Positions 6,453 through 12,983 of a stretch of DNA of 12,983 nt are shown here, in pieces. Made by a program: the position numbers and the translations under genes. A model generated the notes under the pieces. It saw nothing but the letters and a program-made list of their open reading frames with translations, made no database searches and was not told the DNA's origin. Source of the stretch: X23 sp050251575 (GTDB taxonomy: Bacteria; Bacillota; Clostridia; SK-Y3); contig JBFWMP010000076.1 in assembly GCA_050251575.1 (NCBI GenBank), positions 1 through 12,983 of the forward strand, in the 5' to 3' direction. The first letter of the stretch is position 1; every line of letters begins with the position of its first letter.

Positions 6453-6461
6453 TGTTACAAT
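6453..6461 (+). promoter_or_regulatory. Possible extended -10 (sigma-A) promoter for dnaG
   Basis: TGTTACAAT fits an extended -10 element. No good -35 lies 17 bases upstream. A start near 6468 would give a very short leader containing the AAGGAG at 6471-6476. Confidence 0.35.
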
Positions 6462-6483
6462 TTACTTTTTAAGGAGTTTTAAG

Positions 6484-8262
6484 ATGGCTCAATTTTATCC
6501 TGATGAAATAATACAGGAAGTAAGAGCTAATAATGATATTGTAGATATTATCTCTGAATATGTCCAATTGAAAAGGATGGGAAACCGACTTGTAGGATTA
6601 TGCCCATTTCATAAGGAGAAGACACCCTCTTTTTCTGTTTCTGCGGACAAGCAATTATATCACTGCTTCGGTTGTGGAGCTGGAGGCACAGTGATTAATT
6701 TTATTATGAATATTGAAAATCTTGATTTCGTTGAAGGGATAAAGCTCTTGGCAGATAGAGCAAGAATCAATTTGCCGGAGGGAGACTCCCAAGGGGAAGA
6801 AGCAAAAAGAATTGAACAAAGACAGTTGGTTTATAAAATCAATAAAGAAGCAGCTGTATTTTTCTTCAAGTATTTAAACTCTTCGAATGGACAGGCAGCT
6901 AGAGAATATTTGCATAAAAGGTTAATTAATAAAAATACCGTTAAGCTTTTTGGATTAGGATATGCTCCTGATTCATGGGATGCGGTTATGCAACATTTGA
7001 CTGCTAAAGGCTATGCCATTGAAGATATCTTGGCTGCAGGACTCATTATTGAGAATAAAGATAGAAATAAACATTATGATCGTTTTAGAAATAGAATCAT
7101 GTTTCCGATTATTGATTTAAGAGGAAATGTAATAGGTTTTGGCGGAAGAGTTTTAGATCATTCAGTACCCAAATATTTAAATTCTCCTGAAACAATTGTA
7201 TTTAACAAAAGTAAAAATCTTTATGGTCTTTATTATGCTAAAAATGCAGCTCAAAAAGAATTAGTTGTTGTTGAAGGTTATATGGATGTTATATCTCTTC
7301 ACCAGAATGGAATAATAAATACCGTAGCATCTTTAGGAACTTCCCTTACGCATGATCAGGCAAAGCTGATGAAGAAATTCAGTCAGGAAGTAGTTATTGC
7401 TTATGATTCTGATGAAGCTGGTCAAACTGCAACATTACGAGGTTTGGATGTTTTAAATGCTGCTGGATGTAAGATAAGGGTTCTTACTTTAAAAGAGGGA
7501 AAAGACCCGGATGAGTATATCAAAGCTAAAGGTGTGGAAAGATTTAAAAAGATTCTCCAAGAATCAAAAAGTGTAGTTGAATATAAAATTGAACTACTGA
7601 AGAAGAGATATGATATAGATAATATTGAGCAAAAGATTGATTTTGTTAATGAAATGGCTAAAATTTTTGTAAATATTGATAATGCTGTTGAAAGAGATGC
7701 TTATGTTCAGAGAATAGCACAAGAAACAGAGATATCAAGTGGAGCAATTTTTTCAGAGGTTAAAAAATTAGCAGCAAGAAAGGCATACAATTATAATAAG
7801 GATTTAAAAAAAGTGAATAATGAAACATTTAATAAGATAAAAGCAAATAATAAATATAAAGATATTATAAATCCTAGACTTTTTAATGCTGAAAGAATGC
7901 TGTTAAATGTTTTGTGCTATGATAAAAATGTTTTTAATAAAATAAAGGAACAGCTAGATCCAACCGGTTTTACGAATGAATTACATAAGGAACTTGCAAC
8001 TATGATATACAAGGTTAGGGAAAGTCGTGATACAATTGATCCTGCGCAAATTGTTTCTGAGTTTGAAGGTGAGAAAATGCAATTAGTTGCTTCGATACTT
8101 CATATGGAAACAAACTTTGAAGATAATTATCAAACAGCAATTGAGCTTATAGAGACGATAAGTAAGGAAAAAAACAAACAGCAAATTAAGTCAAGTTTAC
8201 AAGAAGGGAATGTTGAAAAATTACATACATTACTGGAGGAGTACAAACAGAAATTAATTTAG
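6484..8262 (+). CDS. dnaG: DNA primase DnaG
   Basis: A 592-residue primase that makes the RNA primers for the lagging strand and for initiation, working with the replicative helicase. The N-terminal CHC2 zinc-binding domain is complete: Cys40-x2-His43 and Cys61-x2-Cys64 in LVGLCPFHKEKTPSFSV and YHCFGCGAGG. The RNA polymerase core follows, with the TOPRIM motifs EGYMD (264-268), ASLGTSLT and YDSDEAG (Asp308, Asp310) that bind catalytic metals. The last about 150 residues, from near INPRLFNAERMLL, form the helical helicase-binding domain, which is poorly conserved in sequence. The length is typical. The start ATG 6484 follows AAGGAG at 6471-6476. rpoD starts 24 bases after its stop, so the two are almost certainly co-transcribed. 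Codon use is strongly AT-rich, unlike the cassette upstream. Confidence 0.97.
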   Translation: MAQFYPDEIIQEVRANNDIVDIISEYVQLKRMGNRLVGLCPFHKEKTPSFSVSADKQLYHCFGCGAGGTVINFIMNIENLDFVEGIKLLADRARINLPEGDSQGEEAKRIEQRQLVYKINKEAAVFFFKYLNSSNGQAAREYLHKRLINKNTVKLFGLGYAPDSWDAVMQHLTAKGYAIEDILAAGLIIENKDRNKHYDRFRNRIMFPIIDLRGNVIGFGGRVLDHSVPKYLNSPETIVFNKSKNLYGLYYAKNAAQKELVVVEGYMDVISLHQNGIINTVASLGTSLTHDQAKLMKKFSQEVVIAYDSDEAGQTATLRGLDVLNAAGCKIRVLTLKEGKDPDEYIKAKGVERFKKILQESKSVVEYKIELLKKRYDIDNIEQKIDFVNEMAKIFVNIDNAVERDAYVQRIAQETEISSGAIFSEVKKLAARKAYNYNKDLKKVNNETFNKIKANNKYKDIINPRLFNAERMLLNVLCYDKNVFNKIKEQLDPTGFTNELHKELATMIYKVRESRDTIDPAQIVSEFEGEKMQLVASILHMETNFEDNYQTAIELIETISKEKNKQQIKSSLQEGNVEKLHTLLEEYKQKLI

Positions 8263-8286
8263 TCGGGAAAGGAGGCATATCCATTC

Positions 8287-9363
8287 ATGAAGACAAACGA
8301 AAATAAAAAGGCAATGATAAAGGAGCTTCTAGATAGGGGCAAAAGCAAAGGTATGCTAGCTTATAAAGAAATTATTGATACTCTTGAAGAAATTGAACTA
8401 GATCCCGACCAGATAGAGAAAGTTTATGAAACTATTGAAAATATGGGTATTGAAATAGTCGGAAATATTGAGCAAGAGCTTGAGGAAATACAGCTTACAG
8501 AAGAAGAATTGGATTTAAGTGTGCCCGAAGGTATTAGTATAGATGATCCGGTTAGAATGTATCTAAAAGAAATCGGAAAGGTGCCGCTTCTTACTCCGGA
8601 GGAAGAGATTGATCTTGCTCAAAAAATGGAAAATGGAGATCAGGAAGCCAAAAGGCGATTAGCAGAAGCCAACCTCAGACTTGTTGTAAGTATTGCTAAA
8701 AGATATGTCGGTCGTGGTATGTTGTTTCTTGACTTAATTCAGGAAGGTAATTTGGGTTTAATCAAAGCAGTAGAAAAATTTGACTATAATAAAGGATTCA
8801 AATTTAGTACCTATGCTACGTGGTGGATTCGACAAGCAATCACAAGAGCCATTGCTGATCAGGCAAGAACAATTAGAATTCCTGTTCATATGGTTGAAAC
8901 AATCAATAAATTGATTAGGGTATCAAGACAGCTGCTCCAGGAACTTGGTAGAGAGCCCCAACCTGAAGAGGTCGCAAAAGAAATGGGAATGTCAATAGAA
9001 AAAGTAAGAGAAATTATGAAAATTGCTCAAGAGCCTGTATCTTTAGAAACTCCAATAGGTGAAGAAGAAGATAGTCATTTGGGTGACTTTATTCCTGACG
9101 ACGATGCTCCTGCTCCTGCGGAGGCTGCTTCTTTTACTTTATTAAAAGAACAATTGATTGATGTATTGGATACACTGACTCCACGGGAAGAGAAAGTATT
9201 AAGATTGAGATTCGGATTAGATGATGGAAGAGCAAGAACACTTGAAGAAGTGGGCAAAGAGTTCAATGTTACCAGAGAGAGAATTCGACAAATAGAAGCA
9301 AAGGCATTAAGAAAGTTAAGACATCCAAGCAGAAGTAAAAAATTAAAAGATTATCTAGATTAA
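8287..9363 (+). CDS. rpoD: RNA polymerase primary sigma factor (sigma-A / RpoD)
   Basis: A 358-residue group 1 sigma factor that directs RNA polymerase to housekeeping promoters. A short acidic region 1.1 (about 1-80) precedes region 1.2 (DDPVRMYLKEIGKVPLLT, from 87) and region 2 (EANLRLVVSIAKRYVGRG, LDLIQEGNLGLIKAVEKFDY, and the -10-recognising FSTYATWWIRQAITRAIADQ around 173-192). Region 3 follows (RIPVHMVETINKL to DFIPDD), then region 4 with the -35-reading helix-turn-helix RTLEEVGKEFNVTRERIRQI (317-336) and the RHPSRSKKLKDYL end. There is no large non-conserved insert between 1.2 and 2, as usual in Gram-positives. AAAGGAGG at 8268-8275 serves ATG 8287. It is the last gene of the dnaG-rpoD unit. 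Its stop codon lies inside a long inverted repeat that ends the transcript. Confidence 0.98.
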   Translation: MKTNENKKAMIKELLDRGKSKGMLAYKEIIDTLEEIELDPDQIEKVYETIENMGIEIVGNIEQELEEIQLTEEELDLSVPEGISIDDPVRMYLKEIGKVPLLTPEEEIDLAQKMENGDQEAKRRLAEANLRLVVSIAKRYVGRGMLFLDLIQEGNLGLIKAVEKFDYNKGFKFSTYATWWIRQAITRAIADQARTIRIPVHMVETINKLIRVSRQLLQELGREPQPEEVAKEMGMSIEKVREIMKIAQEPVSLETPIGEEEDSHLGDFIPDDDAPAPAEAASFTLLKEQLIDVLDTLTPREEKVLRLRFGLDDGRARTLEEVGKEFNVTRERIRQIEAKALRKLRHPSRSKKLKDYLD

Positions 9364-9410
9364 AAAGCTCGATTGACAAATGGTCAATCGAGCTTTTAAA
9401 TCTAGATAAT
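9350..9410 (+). terminator. Long inverted repeat / terminator spanning the rpoD stop codon
   Basis: Arms 9350-9377 and 9383-9410 are 28-bp inverted repeats with one mismatch (A9362 against A9398) around a 5-nt loop. The upper part (AAAAGCTCGATTGAC with its partner ending in CTTTT) looks like an ordinary terminator. The lower part pairs with the last four sense codons and the TAA of rpoD. Confidence 0.85.
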
Positions 9411-9421
9411 TTATCAAGTAA

Positions 9422-9433
9422 GCATCATGATGC
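9422..9433. repeat. Perfect 12-bp palindrome
   Basis: GCATCATGATGC lies between the rpoD terminator and the next ribosome binding site. It could be an operator for the downstream gene. No promoter hexamers could be placed around it with confidence. Confidence 0.35.
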
Positions 9434-9501
9434 GCACAATATATGATAAGTATAAAATGCCTTAAGATGAACAAAATATAATATTAGGAGGTGATTGCCG
9501 G

Positions 9502-9557
9502 ATGGATGCTATTGATTGTTTGGAAAGAGCATGGCTTAATTCGCAGGAAGCAGTAAG
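9502..9557 (+). CDS. Start of an unidentified gene, cut by the assembly gap
   Basis: ATG 9502 follows a very strong ribosome binding site (AGGAGGTGATT, 9486-9496) and opens MDAIDCLERAWLNSQEAV before running into Ns. These 18 residues do not look like the N-terminus of a TrmK protein, which normally begins a few residues before the IANKVP block seen after the gap. It is therefore probably another gene whose remainder is missing, or less likely an unusual N-terminal extension of trmK. I do not recognise it. Confidence 0.5.
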
Positions 9558-9657
9558 NNNNNNNNNNNNNNNNNNNNNNNNNNNNNNNNNNNNNNNNNNN
9601 NNNNNNNNNNNNNNNNNNNNNNNNNNNNNNNNNNNNNNNNNNNNNNNNNNNNNNNNN
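9558..9657. other. Assembly gap of 100 N
   Basis: Exactly 100 Ns, which is commonly used as a placeholder for a gap of unknown size. The true distance, and whether a gene end and the trmK start lie here, cannot be known from this window. Confidence 0.95.
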
Positions 9658-10332
9658 ATTGCAAATAAAGTTCCAAGTAATGCTAGAGTAGCTGACATCG
9701 GAACAGATCATGCCTATATTCCAATATATCTTTTGCAAAATAATATTTCGAATTATATCATTGCTTCTGATGTAAGAAAAGGTCCAATTCAAAAAGCTCA
9801 AAACAATATTAAAAAATATGAATTGCTTGATAAGATTGAGATTCGTTTAGGCAATGGCTTGGAAAAGATAGAATCTAATGAAGTTGATACTGTTATTATA
9901 GCAGGGATGGGTGGTTTGTTAATCTCAAGTATTCTATCTGATGCCGGAGATATATTGAAAATTACAAAACGTCTTATTCTTCAGCCAAATACAGGACAGG
10001 AAGAAGTTAGGAAATGGCTGGTACAGAACTATTATAAGATTATTGATGAAGAATTAGTTGAAGAAAATGATAAAATATATAATATAATGGTTGCCGAGCT
10101 GGGACAAGAAAAGATAGATAGAAAAATTGATTATTATATAGGGAAAAAGTTAGTGGAAAAGAAGGATCCTCTTTTAAAAAAGTTAATTAAATTTAAAGTG
10201 AAAGAAATGTATGATATTATCAATCAACTGCAAGATAAGAAAACAAGTAATGCAGTAAAAAGAATAGAAGAATGTACGGAAATGTTATATGATTATACTA
10301 AACTGTTAGAATCAATATACGGAGGGCATCAT
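9658..10332 (+). CDS. trmK: tRNA (adenine(22)-N(1))-methyltransferase TrmK, 5' end missing, no stop before nif3
   Basis: From the end of the gap the frame reads IANKVPSNARVADIGTDHAY, the start of the TrmK family (DUF633), SAM-dependent enzymes that methylate N1 of A22 in tRNA. The SAM-binding glycine-motif region VADIGTDHAYIPIYLL, the following acidic strand IIASDVRKGP, and IIAGMGGLLI (the catalytic-pocket motif of the family) are all visible. LILQPNTGQEEVRKWL follows. A charged, helical C-terminal extension (about 10120-10320) matches the coiled-coil tail of the family. Perhaps ten N-terminal residues are lost in the gap. The unusual point is the end: no stop codon occurs, and the frame continues directly into nif3. 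The trmK-nif3 pair downstream of rpoD is conserved in Firmicutes. Confidence 0.9.
10322..10326 (+). promoter_or_regulatory. Ribosome binding site in front of nif3, inside the trmK-nif3 frame
   Basis: GGAGGG at 10321-10326 lies 6 bases before ATG 10333, normal spacing for translation initiation, even though the upstream frame runs through it as Gly-Gly-His-His. It supports separate or additional initiation at nif3. Confidence 0.65.
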
Positions 10333-11442
10333 ATGATTCAGTGTCAGGATATTATTGACAGTATTGAAGAAATAGCACCGCTGCATTTAGCCGAGGATTG
10401 GGATAACTCAGGATTATTGGTAGGTGACTATACGCAGCGAATAAATAATATAATGGTTACACTGGATGTAACGATAGACGTAGTAATGGAAGCTGTAGAA
10501 AAGAAGACAGACTTAATTATTGCACACCATCCACTGATTTTTAAACCACTAAAAAAAATAGTGCAGCAGAACAATATCGGAGAGATGCTGCATATGTTAA
10601 TTAAAAATAATATTTCCGTATATGCTGCTCATACGAATCTAGATATTTGCAATGGCGGTCTAAATGATATTCTATCATCTAGATTAAACTTGCACGATAC
10701 AGATATTCTTGAAAAAGTAAGCAGTCAGAAATTGAATAAGGTTGTAGTTTTTGTTCCATCCGGATATGAGGATGATGTCAGACGGGCTATGACAGATGCC
10801 GGCGCCGGATGGATTGGGAACTACAGTGATTGTACATATATGACAAGAGGAATTGGAACATTTAAACCGTTGAATGGTACTAAACCTTTTATTGGGAAAC
10901 CTGGAGAGATTGAGAAAACTGAGGAATACCGTCTTGAGACTATTATACCGGAAGAAAAAACAGATAATATTATCAAAGCGATGATTGATGTTCATCCCTA
11001 TGAAGAAGCAGCATACGATATCTACCCTTTGAAGGTTGAAGGAAATGCTTATGGACTTGGTAGAATAGGTACACTAAAAAAACCGATGGTATTTAAAGAT
11101 TTTGTTTTTAGTTTAAAAGAGGCTTTAGGTATTGAATTTGTAAAATGCGTAGGAGACGAAAATAACATGATTTCGAAAGTAGCAGTTTGTACCGGCAGCG
11201 GTGCTGAGTTCATTACAGCAGCTGTAAAGAAAAACGTAGATGTATTTATAACCGGTGATGTAAAATATCATCAGGCACAGATTGCACAACAGATGGGAAT
11301 GAACTTAGTTGATGCCGGACATTATGAAACTGAAAATATTGTCGTACCGTTCTTAATAGATTACTTAAGTAAAAAGCTTGAAAATGAAGGTGTCAAGATA
11401 TATGCATCTGAGAAAAATCCAAATGTTTTTAGGGTTATATAA
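10333..11442 (+). CDS. Nif3-like dinuclear metal centre protein (YqfO/DUF34 family)
   Basis: A 369-residue member of the Nif3/DUF34 family, close in length to B. subtilis YqfO. The two Nif3 halves carry the metal ligands: IIAHHPLIF (His65, His66), AAHTNLD (Asp104) in the first half, and DAGHYETE (His330, Glu334) with ITGDVKYHQAQ in the second. Between them, about residues 130-235, is the inserted PII/CutA-like domain (KVVVFVPSGYEDDVRRAM to VHPYEEAAYDIYPL) typical of the longer Gram-positive forms. The family is widespread and is sometimes annotated as GTP cyclohydrolase I type 2, but its general biochemical role is not settled, so I give no enzyme name. ATG 10333 has GGAGGG in front, but the frame is also continuous with trmK, so a TrmK-Nif3 fusion protein is possible. 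Confidence 0.92.
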   Translation: MIQCQDIIDSIEEIAPLHLAEDWDNSGLLVGDYTQRINNIMVTLDVTIDVVMEAVEKKTDLIIAHHPLIFKPLKKIVQQNNIGEMLHMLIKNNISVYAAHTNLDICNGGLNDILSSRLNLHDTDILEKVSSQKLNKVVVFVPSGYEDDVRRAMTDAGAGWIGNYSDCTYMTRGIGTFKPLNGTKPFIGKPGEIEKTEEYRLETIIPEEKTDNIIKAMIDVHPYEEAAYDIYPLKVEGNAYGLGRIGTLKKPMVFKDFVFSLKEALGIEFVKCVGDENNMISKVAVCTGSGAEFITAAVKKNVDVFITGDVKYHQAQIAQQMGMNLVDAGHYETENIVVPFLIDYLSKKLENEGVKIYASEKNPNVFRVI

Positions 11443-11467
11443 TTTTTGTTACAGGAACAATTTACAT

Positions 11468-11496
11468 TTGACACTCACTTTAAAACATGTTATTAT
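11468..11496 (+). promoter_or_regulatory. Promoter of rnpB
   Basis: A perfect -35 TTGACA (11468-11473), a 17-nt spacer and a -10 TATTAT (11491-11496) preceded by TG give an extended -10 (TGTTATTAT). The predicted start, around 11503, lies shortly upstream of the RNase P RNA. Confidence 0.8.
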
Positions 11497-11524
11497 AATA
11501 TTCCACATTAAAAGTTAATAATTT

Positions 11525-11898
11525 ACGAGTAAGCCAGATGATCGCGGATGCAATGCCGAAAGGCTGCATACGAGGAAAGTCCGAGCTCCATAGGGCAGGG
11601 TGCTGGGTAACTCCCAGTGGAGGCAACTCTAAGGAAAGTGCAACAGAGATATACCGCCTAAGTTAATTGCTTTGGCAATTAACCGGCAAGGGTGGAAAGG
11701 TGAGGTAAGAGCTCACCAGCGATTAGGTGACTAATCGGCTATGTAAACCCCACTTGGAGCAACACCGTATAGAGGAGAAGTACTTTAGAGGTACAGCGTC
11801 GGCCCGGCGTCTCCCGGTAGGTGGCTTGAGCCATACAGAAATGTACGGCCTAGATAGATGATCGTCAAATACAGAACTCGGCTTATAGACTTGCTCGT
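11525..11898 (+). ncRNA. rnpB: RNase P RNA, bacterial type
   Basis: The catalytic RNA of RNase P, which trims the 5' leader from pre-tRNAs. The 5' block CGAGGAAAGTCCGAGCTCC and the 3' block ACAGAACTCGGCTTATAG, partners of the P4 pseudoknot core, are both present. The inner block GGTGGAAAGGTGAGGTAAGAG (11690s-11710s) and a following CACCAG also match the universal specificity-domain core. The ends pair as P1 (CGAGTAAG at 11526-11533 with CTTGCTCG at 11890-11897), which fixes the limits within a few bases. The layout, about 375 nt, is consistent with either common bacterial class; I did not fold it fully to decide between type A and type B. It has its own promoter and terminator. Confidence 0.96.
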
Positions 11899-11913
11899 TT
11901 AATACATGTGAAA

Positions 11914-11938
11914 TACGTCCGAAACCGGGCGTTTTTTG
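11914..11938 (+). terminator. Rho-independent terminator after rnpB
   Basis: CGTCCG pairs with CGGGCG (one G-T) around an AAAC loop, directly followed by TTTTTT, about 17 bases past the end of RNase P RNA. Confidence 0.88.
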
Positions 11939-12040
11939 CTATATATATAAAGAAAAGCAATATGATTATTATGTAATTAAAATATTCATTTAAAACTTAT
12001 AAGAATGTGGTAAATTTTACAAAAAAGTATTGATGAGCGG

Positions 12041-12069
12041 TTGATTTTATTGATATTGGGTATTATAAT
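12041..12069 (+). promoter_or_regulatory. Sigma-A promoter of an unclassified short transcript
   Basis: TTGATT (12041-12046), exactly 17 bases, and a perfect TATAAT (12064-12069). The expected start is near 12076, upstream of a hairpin-rich stretch ending in a terminator. Confidence 0.75.
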
Positions 12070-12075
12070 ACAAGT

Positions 12076-12197
12076 AAGATAATAATAAGTCCACGTGCTA
12101 TTAACACGTCAGCCATGTAATTAATTAACCGGTAAACGGTTAGCCTAAGTAGGAATAATCATCCCGTGTTCGACCGACAGGGTGATTGTTTTTTTAT
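12076..12197 (+). ncRNA. Unclassified structured RNA or 5' leader, about 120 nt
   Basis: After the promoter come three successive hairpins: ACGTG-7 nt-CACGT (about 12093-12109), TAACCG-GTAAA-CGGTTA (about 12126-12142), and the terminator hairpin. The segment between promoter and terminator has no sensible reading frame, and the linker GCCTAAGTAGG separates the second and third stems. It does not match any riboswitch or small-RNA consensus I can recall. The terminator lies about 70 bases before the metallopeptidase ATG, so the unit could be a stand-alone small RNA or a leader that controls read-through into that gene. I see no clear antiterminator pairing. Confidence 0.5.
12154..12197 (+). terminator. 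Rho-independent terminator of the short transcript
   Basis: AATAATCA-(T)-CCC pairs with GGGTGATTGTT (one bulged T) around a loop of about a dozen bases, then runs into TTTTTTT. Confidence 0.8.
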
Positions 12198-12268
12198 GTT
12201 CAAAATAATCTGTATGACCATAGTAAGAAGCAGTGCAGTAATAAAATAAAATTTGTTTGAGGTGATTT

Positions 12269-12982
12269 ATGAAGTTATCGTTTGAATATGGTACAAACGT
12301 TATAAAATTTGATCTAATATATAAAAAGAGAAAAACACTGGAGATACGGATTGAGCCTCCTAATGTGGTTACTGTAATAGCACCCATGGGCCTGAGTGAG
12401 CAAAAGGTTCTTGAACAGGTAAAGACCAAAAGTCGTTGGATTGTCCGAAAACTTTCTGAAGTAAAGGATATAAAATACAAACCTATTAAAAAGGAGTTTG
12501 TAAACGGTGAAGTATTTATGTATCTGGGGTTAAACTATCGATTGCAGATAGTTATTGAGCCTACAGTATCAAAGCCTATCGTAAGCCTTACAGATGATAA
12601 GTTTGTCATATCTACGTCTACAACAGATGAAGCCATTCTCTATAAGGTTATGGAACAATGGTATAGAAGTAAAGCACAGGAAAAGATCGGAGAACGGGTA
12701 GCATATTACAGCCATAAGTTAAACAAAACCCCTAAAAATATCAAGATTAAAGAGCAAAAAAAGCGATGGGGAAGTTGTTCTTCATTGGGAAACCTGAATT
12801 TCAACTGGAAATGCATTATGGCTCCAGCATCGGTGTTAGACTATCTCGTTGTTCACGAAATGTGTCACTTGTTTCATATGAATCATTCAAAAGATTTTTG
12901 GAATATGGTAGCTTCTATCTTGCCGGATTATAAACAGCGGAAAGAGTGGCTAAAGAAGCATGGAGTGAGAATGAGCTTATAA
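12269..12982 (+). CDS. YgjP/DUF45-type zinc metallopeptidase
   Basis: A 237-residue protein of the YgjP-like (DUF45) family, often annotated as M48-family or SprT-like metallopeptidases. The active-site helix is intact: HEMCH (His196, Glu197, His200) followed by His206 in HMNHSKDFW as probable third zinc ligand. The RWGSCSSLGNLNFNW block at 167-180 is the other family signature. The N-terminal half (residues 1-110) is the usual beta-rich part with IRIEPPNVVTVIAP and LGLNYRLQI. There is no signal peptide or membrane segment, so it is cytoplasmic. GAGGTGAT at 12259-12266 supports ATG 12269. The stop codon ends one base before the window edge. The cellular substrate of this family is not known to me. 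Relatives are often found near restriction-modification genes, but nothing of that kind is visible here. The short terminated transcript upstream may influence its expression. Confidence 0.9.
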   Translation: MKLSFEYGTNVIKFDLIYKKRKTLEIRIEPPNVVTVIAPMGLSEQKVLEQVKTKSRWIVRKLSEVKDIKYKPIKKEFVNGEVFMYLGLNYRLQIVIEPTVSKPIVSLTDDKFVISTSTTDEAILYKVMEQWYRSKAQEKIGERVAYYSHKLNKTPKNIKIKEQKKRWGSCSSLGNLNFNWKCIMAPASVLDYLVVHEMCHLFHMNHSKDFWNMVASILPDYKQRKEWLKKHGVRMSL

Positions 12983-12983
12983 T

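Noticed and set aside
9502..11442. A single 646-residue protein from ATG 9502 through the gap to the nif3 stop
   Set aside because: The frame is continuous only because the 100-N placeholder happens to keep phase. The residues before the gap do not look like TrmK, so this start cannot be assigned to trmK.
12076..12197. c-di-GMP (GEMM-I) riboswitch, suggested by CCTAAG and a GNRA-like loop
   Set aside because: The other conserved blocks of that riboswitch are missing, and the order of hairpins does not fit.
1..12983. CRISPR arrays, tRNA or rRNA genes, insertion-sequence transposases, prophage genes
   Set aside because: I read through for regularly spaced repeats, cloverleaf or rRNA motifs and DDE/serine recombinase motifs, and found none.

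Overview
The window looks like a piece of chromosome from a low-GC, Gram-positive, probably spore-forming anaerobe (class Clostridia, inferred). The evidence is the gene order ppdK, dgt, dnaG, rpoD, trmK, nif3, the very AT-rich housekeeping genes with strong AGGAGG ribosome binding sites, and a sequence upstream of dnaG that matches both a sporulation-sigma (sigma-H) promoter and a Spo0A box. No species can be named from the sequence alone. The assembly has one 100-N gap (9558-9657).

Left part (1-5300). The window opens in the last 59 codons of pyruvate, phosphate dikinase, which ends at a clear terminator. Next comes a visibly less AT-rich cassette: a CdaR-type sugar-diacid regulator (+), a KdgT-type 2-keto-3-deoxygluconate permease (-), and, divergent from the permease, a 554-residue protein that fuses a LarA-type nickel-pincer racemase/epimerase to a complete RidA domain. 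Together they suggest a regulated unit for uptake and conversion of a sugar acid or other alpha-hydroxy acid; the substrate is unknown. Poor coding remnants and an inverted-repeat element lie at the cassette edges, so it may have been inserted between ppdK and dgt.

Middle part (5300-9420). This is the macromolecular-synthesis cluster: a dNTP triphosphohydrolase (dgt), DNA primase (dnaG) and the housekeeping sigma factor (rpoD/sigA). A sequence fitting the sigma-H consensus, with a Spo0A box overlapping its -10, lies between dgt and dnaG. rpoD ends in an unusually long inverted repeat that includes its stop codon.

Right part (9420-12983). After an unidentified gene start that runs into the N gap, trmK (5' end lost) is open in frame into nif3 with no stop between them, although a ribosome binding site remains in front of nif3. 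Then follow RNase P RNA (rnpB) with its own promoter and terminator, a second promoter driving a short structured transcript of about 120 nt that ends in a terminator (unclassified small RNA or leader), and a YgjP/DUF45-type zinc metallopeptidase that ends one base before the window edge.
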